Source: Maylandia zebra | Lineage: Eukaryota > Chordata > Actinopteri > Cichliformes > Cichlidae | Length of the DNA stretch: 64,000 nucleotides | Direction of reading: 5' to 3' | Assembly: GCF_041146795.1 (NCBI RefSeq) | Contig: NC_135180.1 | Coordinates: 39,678,794 to 39,742,793 of the forward strand | In this document: piece by piece, positions 19,871 through 31,028 of the stretch | Position numbering within the stretch: the stretch's first letter is position 1 | Layout of the letters: each line of letters starts with the position of its first letter | Program-made: the position numbers and the translations under genes | The notes under the pieces: model-generated | The model's input: the letters and a program-made list of their open reading frames with translations, nothing else | Told to the model about the DNA's origin: nothing | Databases searched by the model: none

Positions 19871-21262
19871 TGTCACGGTCCTGGGCCATTTGGCCTGGTG
19901 TTTTGTGTTTATTATTATGATATTGTGTTCTACTACAGCAGTCCCCAACCCCCGGGCCGGTACCGGTCCGTGAGTCGTTTGGTACCGGGCCGCGAGAGTT
20001 GAGGCTCAGGTGTGAAATGTCTGGTTTTCAAGGTTTTTATCGGTTTTCAGCGTCATTTTGTTATTGTTTTTATCGTTAACACGGTTTTCCTGGGTCTTTT
20101 CATGTGTGTTATGAAAAAAACTTATTTTTTTCGGTTCCGGTACTAGTTTTATTTTGTTGTATTTATCCGCGACACCTTAAAGGCCGGTCCGTGAAAATAT
20201 TGTCGGGCATAAACCAGTCCGTGGCACAAAAAAGGTTGGGAACCGCTGTTCTACTGTATTCTGTCTATGTATTTGGGTTTAGACGTTTTAATTCGGTTTG
20301 GTTCCGTGTTTCGTCTGTTTTGTGTATGTCTGTGTGTCAGCTCGTGTCTGTGCATACCTGTTGTATTTCCTGTCTTACTTTGATAGTCCCTGTCCCGTGT
20401 GTAGTGTGTCTGGCTTTGCTTCCCCTTGTCTCGTCAGCTCTGATTTCTCCCAGCTGTGTTTCCCTCCTGTCTCCCATTCTCTGATTGCTCCTGTATGTAT
20501 ATACCTCCCTAATTTCCTTTGGGATCAATAAAGTATTCTGATTCTGATAAGCCCTGTGTTTTCCTCTGCTTGTTGCTGGTCCATCTGCGTTGTCTCCCCG
20601 AATCTCCTCCTAACCCTCCAACCCCTCTTTCACTACCACCACCACTACTACTGTTAGCCCAGTCAGCTGCCCAACCTGGAGCTCAGGTACATACTCCATT
20701 GTCTGCATTTCAGTTACCTGCTCAGTGTGCAGCTCAACCATTAGTGCAGCCTGTGTCCTGGTGTCCGCCAAGGGTTCTGGAGAGCCCAGCCAGCGGTCTT
20801 CTGCCTCCACTGGAGGGTCTGAGGGGCCCGTTCAGCCGTCATCAGTTTCTGCTGGAGGGTCAGAGGAACTGCTTCAGTGCCACCACATCCTCCATCTATG
20901 GTTTCCACACCGTCACCTGGCCCTGCCTCATCTGGTCCTGCCTCACCCGGTCCTGCGACTGCCACGCCACCATCAGGTACATGTCCTGTTCGGACGGCAC
21001 GTATTGCATAGCCGTCTCATCCATGTTCGCCACGTCAACCCTGCCGGCCACTTTCCAAGCAGTTGGCTGGACATCATTGTTGTTTTGGGCCTGAACTCTG
21101 TCGTCGCTGCCATCCGTGCGGCCGGCCCCCCTTTTCCCCTTGGCTCCTGTGCTGTCGGCCTCTGGGTCGACCCCCTGAACTATCTGTGAACTGTTGCTGA
21201 GCTCCTGCGTTTCTTGTGGATTTTTTGTTTTGGACTCAGTCTCTCTGTCCTGGTCGCCCACC
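19871..21262 (+). mobile_element. Degenerate second copy of the Gypsy-like non-autonomous element
   Basis: It starts TGTCACGGTCCTGGGCCATTTGGCCTGG, matching the LTR start of the 9208 element, followed by a diverged LTR. Internal sequence from ~20600 shares the Pro-rich, CACTGGAGGGTCTGAGGGGC-type repeats and the TTTTTTGTTTTGGACT 3' UTR with 11150-12200. It has no 3' LTR and breaks into Rex3 at ~21263. A hAT MITE lies at 19936-20248, and a GGGATCAATAAAGT/ATTCTG LINE-tail motif at 20520-20548. Confidence 0.7.
19936..20248. mobile_element. hAT MITE, 313 bp
   Basis: The inverted ends are CAGCAGTCCCCAACCC and GGTTGGGAACCGCTG. The flanks TTCTACTA (19928-19935) and TTCTACTG (20249-20256) are an 8-bp target duplication with one change. 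It is rich in GGGCCGG/CCGGTCCGTG, typical of a widespread vertebrate hAT MITE group. A fragment of the same kind of end is at 57772-57792. Confidence 0.85.
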
Positions 21263-22048
21263 GCTCGCCATTGTTCGTCCTGTATCCGAGGTCTGACTAC
21301 CGAACAAACTCTCCTTTCCAGCACCCTGGCATAGACTTTCCCAGAGAGGTGAGGAGTGTGAACACCCCTATAGTTGGAACACATCCACCACCACAGTCGG
21401 CCATTCAAGTCTGCAGCTCACCACCTGCGCTATACACAGTACAGGTAGACCACAGCTTTCCCGTCCTGAGTCGCCTGATGTTTTGCCAGAATCACTTCAA
21501 GGCAGTCCAAAAGTCTTTTTCCATGGCCTCTCCGACCTTCTCCTACACCCAAGTTTTTGCTTCAGCCACTGCCCAAGCCATGTTCAGCTTGGCCTGTCAT
21601 GCTGCAGCTGCATCTAAAGTCCCACAGGCTAAGCCCGGCTGGATTTCTTCTTCAGCCTGGTGGCTCCCTTCATCTCTGGTGTCCACCATTCGTTACCACC
21701 ATGACAGAGACCAACCGCCTTGTGGTGTAGAGCTCAGTGTAGCAGCTTCAGCAATGGAGATGCTCAACATGGTCCATTCCGACTCAGTGTCCCCTGTCTC
21801 ATTGGGAATGCTCGTAAAGCTCTGCTGAAGGTGTGTGTTAAAGAGCTCACGAACCAGGGTCTGTGCTAGGTGTTCCCAGTGCACCCTCACTATACATTTA
21901 AGTACACCAGGTCTCTCCAGCATCCTCCCCCGGCATCTGATTCAACTCACCACCAGGTGGTGATCAGTTGACAGCTCAGCCCCTCTCTTCAACCAAGTGT
22001 CCAGAATTTATGGTAATACGATTACAAAATCAATCATTGACATGCGGA

Positions 22049-22370
22049 TGTGTGTCAGGTTTACATTGTGGATTGTCATTTATGCTTAGAAATATTTACT
22101 CATATATGCTTAGAGTTTTATAATCGATTGCATAATGATAGGATGTCTGATCCTTAGCAGTCTGCAAAGACTCTGTGTGTCTCCCAGAGCACTCTGGCAT
22201 GCACACACATCTTAAGGTCATGAGAGAGGTCGTGCCTTCTCTTACTAATTTATGGTATGGGAGGACACCTACTCTGTATCTGCTTAAGTTCAAGTGCCTG
22301 TTGTTTAGGTGGACCGCTGGACTCCTGGCACCAGCTTTGGGAGTCTTCACAGGGTCACATTTTGACCCCC

Positions 22371-22456
<86 letters not shown>

Positions 22457-22741
22457 CACACACACGCATGCCTATACGTACACACAGACAAGGTACTCTT
22501 TGTTTACATGTATGCCTATGTAAGACATCATATGTTAATGAACTTATTCATGTAACCACAATAAAGAGCAGTGTTACGAGGGAGCAGACGAGAGCGACTG
22601 GGGTGAGCGACAGGAACACGCTTGTCACAGTTCTCTCCCTCGTGCATGAAATCAAAGAGCTCTGCTTGGTGTGCCATGCTTTTTGCTGTTGTAGTAGAAT
22701 TGTCTTGTTCCAGCGGTGGGTCTGTGCTAGACAGACCCATC
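22049..22741. mobile_element. Unclassified ~690-bp insertion in Rex3
   Basis: Flanked by Rex3 sequence that would otherwise be adjacent. It contains a (CT)n(CA)n microsatellite at 22373-22466, an AATAAA at 22560-22565, and no coding region. A solo LTR is possible given the polyadenylation signal, but no clean terminal repeats or target duplication were found. Confidence 0.4.
22373..22466. repeat. (CT)n(CA)n microsatellite
   Basis: Compound dinucleotide repeat, (CT) then (CA) with a few interruptions. Confidence 0.95.
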
Positions 22742-23145
22742 ACTGTCCCAGTGCCCTGTGCACTTATGGACACCCGTATGTTCGAACATGGTGTTCGTTA
22801 TGGACAAACTGTGGTTTGTACAGTCCAGTAACAAAAAACCCCTTGGGTTCAGATCCAGGATGCTGTTCCTCCCAATCGAGCCCCTCCAGGTCTCACTCTC
22901 CCTGAAAATCTCCCAGTAGGAGAACAGTCCCCAGGTGGAGTGCCCTCAAGCACCCCAGGGACCCCAAGAAGGCTGGGTACTCTGAACTGTATGCGAGGAC
23001 AACAGTCAGGACCCATTCCCCAACCCACAGAGAACAAACCTTCTCATCCACAGGGAGAAACCCTGCAAGCCGAAGGGACACTAGGATACCCACCACAGCT
23101 CGCCCCCTCTCACCAAGGGCAATTCCAGACTGAGACAGAGTCCAG

Positions 23146-23807
23146 TGTCACAGTCTGGCTACAAAGCAGACTGTTGAGTGAGGAAGAGGACCCAAGTGCA
23201 GACACGCAAGAACAAAACGTAATCTTAACAGAAAACAAGCTGTTCATTAAGCCTGACAAAATAAATGCAAACAAAGGGCATTGGTGAAACTGAACAATAA
23301 CCTAAACTTGGTGGACTAAAATTAAAACATGAAAAACCTTAAACATGGAGACCTGGCATGGATACATAGAAAGACCTGGAAACATGACGTGAACTTAGCA
23401 GACGATCTGATGATGAATGACTGGAAACAGACTAAATGCACACATGAGGTGATATGGGGAAGTGGAAACACATGGGGAAACAGCTGATATGAATGAACAT
23501 AACATCACAGGAGGAGAGTAAAACTAAACACATGGATCGCAGAAGCACAATACCTCTTCAAAATAAAACAGGAAACTTAATGAGACGCAGACATGACAAC
23601 AAGAGCTTGACAACATAAGATGCACTAACACGACGCACATGAAAGCAAAGGAAACTTAAACACTGGGGTTGAAGACCCAAGGTGATCTGAAAGATTAAAC
23701 TACAACAAGGCAACCTAGGCAAAACAGAAATGAACTTAGAAAACCTAAAGGACTTAAACATAAACATAAACTCAAAACGTTGGGTCAGAAGACACAGGAT
23801 CATGACT
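23146..23807 (-). mobile_element. Solo LTR of the TGTCATGG family in Rex3
   Basis: Plus-strand ends TGTCACAGTCTGG and GGATCATGACT, flanked by TCCAG at 23141-23145 and 23808-23812. The outermost base of one end is changed (T for A). Removing it joins Rex3 cleanly as seen at 54474. Confidence 0.82.
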
Positions 23808-24097
23808 TCCAGCCCCTCTCCAGGAGATTGGTTCCTGACACCAAGCGATGTGTTGACGGGACCCCGACCTGTAAACCTCATGCACTAACTCAGACTCCAT
23901 CCCCACCAGAGGGTTGGCATTCAATGTACCAATTGCTAGTCTTGTCTGTAAAGGTTTTCAGTCATCCAGGTCATCGTAGTCAAAGGAGCTTGCAAAGAAA
24001 AGCGTCTTCTTTAAGTTGCTTGAAAACGTTTCACCTCTCATCCGAGAAGCTTCTTCAGTTCTAAGGTCAAATGGTGGGGAGTCCCAGATTTAAATCT

Positions 24098-24159
24098 ATG
24101 GTAGCAAGGTGTTTTGCAATGTTATAATGTTATAACATTTCAAAACACCTTGCTACCAT
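24098..24159. repeat. Palindrome at the 5' junction of the Penelope-like element
   Basis: Perfect 19-nt arms at 24098-24116 and 24141-24159 (ATGGTAGCAAGGTGTTTTG and its complement). The 24-nt loop itself contains AATGTTATA/TATAACATT. It lies exactly where the inverted arm meets the sense RT sequence. Confidence 0.93.
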
Positions 24160-24172
24160 CCTTGCTCCTCTC

Positions 24173-25472
24173 GTGGGGAACACACCACACCACATCAAGA
24201 ACTCCACTGACTTCACCGACAAGGTCCAGAAACTTACCCTGGATCCAGATGAAACCATGGTGTCCTTTGATGTAGTCTCTCTCTTCACTTGCATACCCAC
24301 CACGGAGGCCGTGGAGACTGTCAGAAAACGACTACAAGAAGACAGCTCCTTGGAGGACAGGACCAACTTCACACCCGATCAGATCTGCACACTGTTAGAC
24401 CTCTGCCTCACCACTACATATTTCAAGTACAACGAAGGCTTTTACAGACAAAAACATGGCTGTGCCATGGGCTCCCCCGTGTCACCTATTGTAGCAACCT
24501 TTACATGGAGGAAGTGGAAAGGAAGGCTCTTGGCTCTTTCAAAGGAAGAGTACCCAGCCACTGGTACAGATATGTGGACGACACCTGGGTCAAAATCAAG
24601 ACACAAGAAGTGGAATCCTTCACTGCGCACATTAACGCTGTGGATAAAAACATCAAGTTCACCAGGGAAGACACAAAGGACGACTGTTTGCCTTTCCTGG
24701 ACTGCGCTGTGCACATTGAAGAGAACGGCAACCTCAACATCAAAGTTTACCGGAAGCCCACACACACGGACCAGTACCTCCTCTTTGACTCCCATCACCC
24801 TCTGGAACACAAACTTGGAGTAATCAGGACCCTACACCACCGGGCAGAACATGTTCCCTCTAAGCCTGAAGGAAAAAAAGAAGGAACACACACATGTAGG
24901 GAAGCACTTAAAACATGCGGCTATCCTAATTGGCCATTTATAAAGTCAGCAAAGATGCACAGAAAAGAAGACCAGACACCAGCGAGGGAGGAAAAGAAGG
25001 ACAGACGCAACAACATTGTCATCCCCTATGTAGCCGGTGTATCAGAGAAACTCAGGAGAGTTTTCTCCAAGCACGACATCCCGGTGCATTTCAGACCCAG
25101 CAACACGCTCAGACAAAAACTGGTTCACCCGAAAGACAAAACTCCAAAACACAAACTTAACAACGTGGTGTATGCTGTACAGTGCAGCGAGGAATGCCCA
25201 GACCTCTACATCGGAGAGACCAAACAGCCACTTCACAAGTGCATGGCACAACACAGAAGAGCCACCTCCACAGGACAAGACTCAGCAGTCCATCTGCATC
25301 TAAAGGTCAAAGGTCACTCTTTGAGGATGCCAATGTTCACATGTTGGACAGAGAGGACAGATGGTTCGAAATTGGAGTGAAAGAAGCCATCTATGTCCAC
25401 TGTGAGCGACCATCTTTGAACAGAGGCGGGGTTTACGACACCAACTGTCTGCCATCTATAATCCAGTTTTGA
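24173..25472 (+). pseudogene. Penelope-like RT plus GIY-YIG, frameshifted
   Basis: The first frame (24173-~24500) has the Penelope-type RT motifs SFDVVSLFTCIP and GCAMGSPVSPIVA. A 1-nt loss near 24498 shifts reading to the frame 24289-25380, which carries the catalytic WYRYVDDTW, LPFLDCAV, YRKPTHTDQYL and the GIY-YIG core (VVYAVQC, DLYIGET). A second shift near 25310 moves the C-terminus to a third frame ending at 25472. The N-terminal RT fingers are missing. Catalytic residues are visible but the ORF is not continuous. Confidence 0.85.
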
Positions 25473-26010
25473 GATCCCTTCCCAGACGCCTTAACGCCCA
25501 CTCACATCCTGGACCATCTGACCTCAGGAATTCGCATGATAAGGTGGGGCCAGGTTTCACAATGAGCTCACCCGAAACCCTGGCTGATTGGGACCCACAC
25601 CCAGTTTCACACCTTGGCTCAGGTGATTAGAGGATCACCAGGGGGTCCTTTGTCCCTCTGTGGGGGGAAACTCCCACTAGGTTTAAATCTGGGACTCTCC
25701 ACCATTTGACCTTAGAACTGAAGAAGCTTCTCGCATGAGAGGTGAAACGTCTTCAAGCAACTTAAAGAAGTCCAGACGCTTTTCTTTGCAATTGCTAGTC
25801 TTGGTAGCCAGGGATCCATCCGCCAGGGCCTCTGTTCCTGGCCACCGCCCAACACACATCGCACCCAACTGCTATGGCACCTCCTGCAGCTGTTGGATCT
25901 ACAAGAGGATGGGCCCAGGTCCCCTTATTCGAACTGTGCCTGGTTGGCCCCCATGAATCGCTCTTTGTCTGGTCCCTCACCCAGGACCAATTTGCCATGC
26001 GAGACCCTGC

Positions 26011-26613
26011 CAGTGTGCAAAACTGGAAATGTGGAAAATGTAGCAGGAGTCTCTGATGTGGGGATTACTGAAAGAGAGGGAGAGTGTAATTAATTCCTAA
26101 ATCAAAGGCAGTGAGTTAGGAGCAATGTCTTACTTTGCAGGCAAAAATAGTGTCTAGTTGAGCAGCAGGATGAGACAGATGGTTAATCCCATCCTTTATT
26201 TCCAGAGATCCAGAGTGAAGCGGCGGGCAGGCAGGTGATGCAGGTGAGGCAGACACGGCCGAAGCGTGTAGCCTGAGTGGATAGGGTATCCAACTGTCTT
26301 GTTTTAGCCGGGACATACAGCTACCTTAAATGTCCCGTATATTGACGTTTACCTGCACTGTCAGTTTCTGACCAGCAATCTTGACTGCAATTGTATCAGA
26401 CGCACACCAGATGTGAGGAGTAATATGTGATTAATAAAAATAAGGTGTCATTTGGTCTGCATAGCATAATAAACTGGGTAAGTGAAGTCTGTATTTACAG
26501 TATATTATTACAGTATATATTTTTTCTTTTTTGCTTATTTTTAAAAGGAAATGCCCGTGTAATTTCTGTTATCATTTACTGTATTGTTTAATACTGTTTT
26601 AGATGAGGAACTG
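26011..26613. other. Unannotated spacer, copy B
   Basis: Duplicate of 1142-1744. No gene seen. Confidence 0.5.
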
Positions 26614-27954
26614 ATTAAATTGAATACTATATTCTTTTAACTCTGGACTCTGGCAGCCCTGCTGCCCTTTTGTTGTTGGACTTGTCAGCAGCTTTTGACA
26701 CGGTCGACCATGACATCCTGTTATCACGGCTAGAATTTCATGCTGGCCTAAAAGGATCTGCCCTACAGTGGTTTCGGTCCTACTTGTCAGAAAGGTCTTT
26801 TCATGTCAATATGGGCCCCCATAACTCCAAAATAGCCCCTCTTAAATACGGTGTACCTCAAGGCTCTATTTTGGGTCCTGCCCTGTTCGCACTCTATTTG
26901 CACTCCATTGGGCTCCATCTTCTCGCGATGCAGCATTTCATTTCACTGTTTTGCTGATGATTTGCAGATTTATCTATCTTTAAAAGCAGGGTCAGACCAT
27001 CCACAGCTCTCATTACGCTGACGATGTCAAACAGTGGTGGTCATTTAATTTTTTAAAGCTAAATGAAAATAAAACTGAGGTTGTCATTTTTGGCAACTTT
27101 AATCATATCGACAGCACTCTGGGCCCCTTTACTCGTATTGTAAATCACATGTAAAAAACCCCGGTGTCTACATTGATGGTTCTTTTAAATTGAATAAGCA
27201 GGTGAGTGCAGTAGTTCAGTGCTGCTTGTTTCAGTTAAGACAGCTAGCCAAGGTAAAGCCATCCCTCCCGGCTAACGTCTTTGAATGTGTTATTCACCTT
27301 TTTCTTACTTGCAGATTGGACTACTGCAATTCATTGTATTATGGTCTAGATCAGGCCACCATCCATTGTCTTCAGATGGTTCAAAATGCAGCTGCTCGCC
27401 TGCTAACTGGTACCAAACGGAGAGAGCTTATAACCCCAGTTTTAGCTTCTTTACACTGGCTTCCTGTCGCCTACAGGATCCAGTTTAAACTTTTACTTAT
27501 TGTTTTTAAGTCACTTAATGCCCGAGCCCCTCCTTACCTGTCTGAGCTCCTCTCTGCCTATGCTCCAGGAAAAACCACGAGGTCCAGCTCAAAACTAATG
27601 CTATCCATCCCACGGACTAATCTCAAATCCCGTGGTGATAGATCCTTCTCTGTGGCAGGTCCCAGACTTTGGAATAGTCTCCCCTTAAATATTAGATCTG
27701 CACAAACACTTGAGCAATTTAAATCATTACTAAAGACACATTTTTATGCCCTGGCTTTTAACACACTATGACCCAAGCATTTGAAATAGTTTTAGTTATT
27801 GTTTTAATTCTTTTATTGTCCTATTATTGTTTTATACTGTTAGTATTGTATTACATTTTTGCTTTTTAATGCCATTTTTATATTGTTAACCACTTTGTGC
27901 AGCATCAGCTGTTTGAAATGTGCTATAGAAATAAACTTGACCTTGACCTTGACC
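26614..27954 (+). pseudogene. Rex1/CR1-like LINE remnant (copy B)
   Basis: Same structure and same lesions as 1745-3085: frames 26670-26957 ([21 protein letters not shown]) and 27190-27771 (LDYCNSLYYGL, HWLPV, LWNSLP). It differs from copy A at two bases noticed, a Ser/Cys change near 27220 and a silent change near 27732. The shared lesions show the element was dead before the duplication. Confidence 0.8.
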
Positions 27955-28742
27955 ACCATCAGCACAGCTGAGTGTGCATTGAGTGTCTCCAAAGTCTCCC
28001 TTATTTGATAGTTAGTAGTTAGTAAGCCCATGAGGTGATGAGTGATTGCAGATGAACAGTGAAGCAAGTTGCAGGTGAGTTGAGTACTGTTCCAGGAAAA
28101 ACAAACTGGGCACACAAGAACACCACAGTTAGAATATGACGAGGCCATGCACAACCCCCTGACCCTGAAGAGAACTGAACACCAGAGGCCACACGCCCTG
28201 AGGATAACTATGTGTCATCCCCAAAAGAAGGAAGAGGGAGGCACACGGTGGAGCCTTCATAGCCAAAGGTCAAGAGGCCCAAAGGACCAGAGCCAACGGG
28301 CAACTGGCAGTGGTGGGTCATCCCTGCATGAGCAGGACAGGGCCATTATCCCTCAGATCCTCCAGAACAGCCTAGCACCAGCTGTTAGAGCAGAAAATCC
28401 GGGCTCACAAAAGTATGAGAATAGCAACACTACCTTCAGTGCCACTGTGTGAAGTTCTGGGTATTCTCCCATAACTTTAATCTGAAGGAAACAATAGGTT
28501 GGGATGTGAATAGAGCATTTTACTTCTACATACATTTCCTTGATGTTGTAAGTTTGTGGTTAATTTAATACTCTCAGTAAAATAAATAGCAAAGAACAAT
28601 CCGGTAGGCCTACATTTATCTCTCCCCTCTGTCTTCCTCTAGGTACGTGGCAGTGCTGAACTGTGCTGCTGTGGGATAGAGGAAATACAATTAATTTGAG
28701 GTTGAATATTTACCAAATTTAGAGTAAAAAAAACTTCTGAAC

Positions 28743-28781
<39 letters not shown>

Positions 28782-29050
28782 GGAAGATTTATAAGAAGCT
28801 GAAGCAGTGTTTCAGCTCAGTGGGGACAGGGCTACGGGACATTTTGTTAGTTATTTCTAAACTAAACCTTTAATTGACATTGTTATGTTCTTTCCCTGAC
28901 AATGAATTGCTTTAGTATTATAACACTCACTCATCCTCAGGTGAGCTTAATGTGTAAGGTGCATGTGGTGTCAGTGCAGTCCAGTTTCAAGAAAAGGTAA
29001 ATTATTTATTGATGTGAACCAGTCAATTGTTCTAAATCCAAAGAACAATC
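27955..29050. other. 5' flank of OR2 with (TC)n tract
   Basis: Duplicate of 3086-4181, with one noticed difference at ~28958. The (TC)n tract is at 28746-28780. Confidence 0.55.
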
Positions 29051-29980
29051 ATGATAAACACCACACAGGTCTCCTTTTTCACCCTTACTGGCTATTTTGA
29101 CACAGGACATGTAACTAACTTGTGCTTCTTTGTTATTCTTGCTTTGTATATTTTCATTGTAGGTTCCAATGTCCTGCTGATTGTGGTTATCTGTGTGAAC
29201 AGAAGCTTACATGAACCTATGTACATGTTTCTGTGCAGCCTGTTTGTGAATGAGCTGTATGGTAGTACAGGGCTGTTTCCGTCCCTCCTGGTTCAGATCC
29301 TCTCTGATGTTCACACTGTTTCTACCAGTATCTGTTTCCTGCAGGTTTTCTGTGTACATTCATATGGGGCTGTAGAATATTTAAATTTAGCCATCATGTC
29401 TTACGACAGGTACCTTGCTATCTGCTGTCCTCTGCAATACAACACACATATGACATCAAAAAAAATCGCCATACTTATAGCTGCAACGTGGTTCTATCCT
29501 TGTTTTGCAATGGTTGTCTTGCTATCTTTAACTTCACCTTTGCAGTTCTGTGGAAACACAATTTATAAAGTATATTGTGACACACACTCTGTTGTGAAGT
29601 TGGCATGCTCAGACACCACTGTGATCAACTTGTATGGCCTCCTTGCTACTTTTAGCACAATCTTTGGCGCTTTGCTTTTCATTCTTTACACCTACATGAA
29701 GATTCTGCTGGTTTGTTTTTCTGGTTCTGATCAGACGAGACAGAAGGCTATCAGTACCTGCACGCCTCACCTGGCTTCCATATTGAACTTTTCCTTTGGA
29801 GCCAGCTTTGAAATTTTACAGAGCAGATTTAATATGAAAAATGTGCCAAACATGCTGCGCATATTTTTATCATTATATTTTCTTACATGCCAGCCGCTCT
29901 TCAATCCTGTGATGTACGGCCTGAAAATGACCAAAATCCGCAACATCTGTAAAAGTCTGATAACAAACACACACCTCTGA
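29051..29980 (+). CDS. Olfactory receptor OR2 (teleost odorant receptor)
   Basis: Intact 309-residue seven-transmembrane odorant receptor in one exon. It has the same N-terminal half as OR1 with only R20H and Y23N up to residue 91, then about one residue in three differs. Hallmarks are NTT near the N-terminus, LHEPMYMFL at 53-61, MSYDRYLAIC at 116-125, paired loop cysteines, KAISTCTPH at 232-240 and FNPVMYG at 284-290. TM3-TM7, which shape the ligand pocket, differ from OR1, so the two probably detect different odorants. Its upstream region is the duplicated block shared with OR1, so the two may share regulatory sequence. Confidence 0.95.
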   Translation: MINTTQVSFFTLTGYFDTGHVTNLCFFVILALYIFIVGSNVLLIVVICVNRSLHEPMYMFLCSLFVNELYGSTGLFPSLLVQILSDVHTVSTSICFLQVFCVHSYGAVEYLNLAIMSYDRYLAICCPLQYNTHMTSKKIAILIAATWFYPCFAMVVLLSLTSPLQFCGNTIYKVYCDTHSVVKLACSDTTVINLYGLLATFSTIFGALLFILYTYMKILLVCFSGSDQTRQKAISTCTPHLASILNFSFGASFEILQSRFNMKNVPNMLRIFLSLYFLTCQPLFNPVMYGLKMTKIRNICKSLITNTHL

Positions 29981-30449
29981 AATAACAGTTATTGACCATT
30001 TTTAAGCCTATATGTGTATGGTGTATTACTTTTCTTCTCTTACAAATTCTGCCTCTGAATTGTAATTTTCAGAACACCTCCACCAATCCACTACAGTTGG
30101 GTAATATTAGACATTTAGGTATACATTTTCCACCAGGCTCTCAGACTTGAATTACATTCCCCTACTGAAAATGTTAGAGGATGATCTCACATATAGGAAA
30201 ACTTTTACCTATATATCTCATGGGAAGAGTAGTTGCCAATAAAGTGACGATTTTGCCTAAAATAAACAAGTTTTGAACTGGTCACAAATAACCCTTGTAG
30301 TGCTTGGTTTACATCACTAGATTCAAACTTTTGGAAGTTTTAAGGAAAAATAAACTGTTACGGATAAATATAAAAACTCTGCAAAAGCCCAAACACAATG
30401 GTGATCTTTTTATTACTACATTTTATCTCATGCAATAGATTGTCATATC
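29981..30449. other. AT-rich spacer downstream of OR2
   Basis: No coding region recognised and no similarity to the sequence after OR1. It is followed by L1-like sequence. Confidence 0.5.
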
Positions 30450-31028
30450 TTTCAAAATGGACCTTCTAGGTCCCTTGGCTGGACCTAGAAAAATTTCTAA
30501 TCTCGCACTCATCAGCTCCAGTATTAAGAATCATGACTGCTTTCAAAGCCTTCACATAAACACCTCTTACAGTCTGGTGGAAATTTTTAAAAAGAACTTC
30601 ACCTCTTCATTTATCCCATGTCAACTAACAGCCATTTGGAACAATCCAGAAATTTGCATTGAAAAGAAAATACTACATTTATTTTTGTCATTCATGAGAA
30701 AGCGATTTAAAAAAATGTAGAAAATACTGTGGAAACTTTATTTCAGCTTATATCAAAATATTTAATCAGAAACAGTAAATTTACTGAATATAATCAAATC
30801 CATCACACGACTGAATCTAGAAATACCTACATGGGGAACAGAATTTCCAAAATACAGTATCTCCAATGTATGTTAAAAATGTATGTTAATTAAGATTAGA
30901 TTAATTTTCCAGATTGGAGTTGTAAAGGAATTAAATACTTAGAACATATATTGGAAGGAACAGACTTTATATCGTTTGACGGACTAGTTACACAATATGG
31001 GATCAACAAGAAAAGATTTTTAGAATAT

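Larger units (their letters stand above)
23945..25788 (+). mobile_element. Penelope-like element with inverted 5' arm (copy B)
   Basis: A complete insertion bounded by a perfect 15-bp target duplication CAATTGCTAGTCTTG (23930-23944 and 25789-25803) inside Rex3. The order is an inverted terminal arm (23945-24098, antisense to the 3' end), a 19-bp-arm palindrome (24098-24159), a 5'-truncated RT, the GIY-YIG region and the 3' UTR with the direct-orientation arm (about 25699-25788). Penelope-like elements are known for terminal repeats in either orientation; here the inverted form is clear. Confidence 0.88.
21265..26010 (-). mobile_element. Antisense Rex3-like LINE broken by three insertions
   Basis: The Rex3 pieces are 21265-22048, 22742-23145, 23808-23944 and 25789-26010, in the same order and orientation as the longer copy at 52563-54705. 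They cover RT N-terminal and endonuclease regions, all frame-broken. The intervening blocks are an unclassified insert, a solo LTR and the Penelope-like element. The right part (25789-26010) is duplicated at 920-1141. Confidence 0.82.
24868..29330. repeat. Segmental duplication, copy B
   Basis: Near-identical to 1-4460 (offset 24,869). In this copy the left context is visible: the rest of the Penelope-like element and Rex3. Identity stops inside OR2 around codon 91. Confidence 0.93.

Noticed and set aside
1-29330. Duplication dismissed as pure assembly error
   Set aside because: The copies differ at several bases, one indel and at the OR boundary, and both ORs are intact and distinct, which favours a real duplication, although read-depth data are needed.
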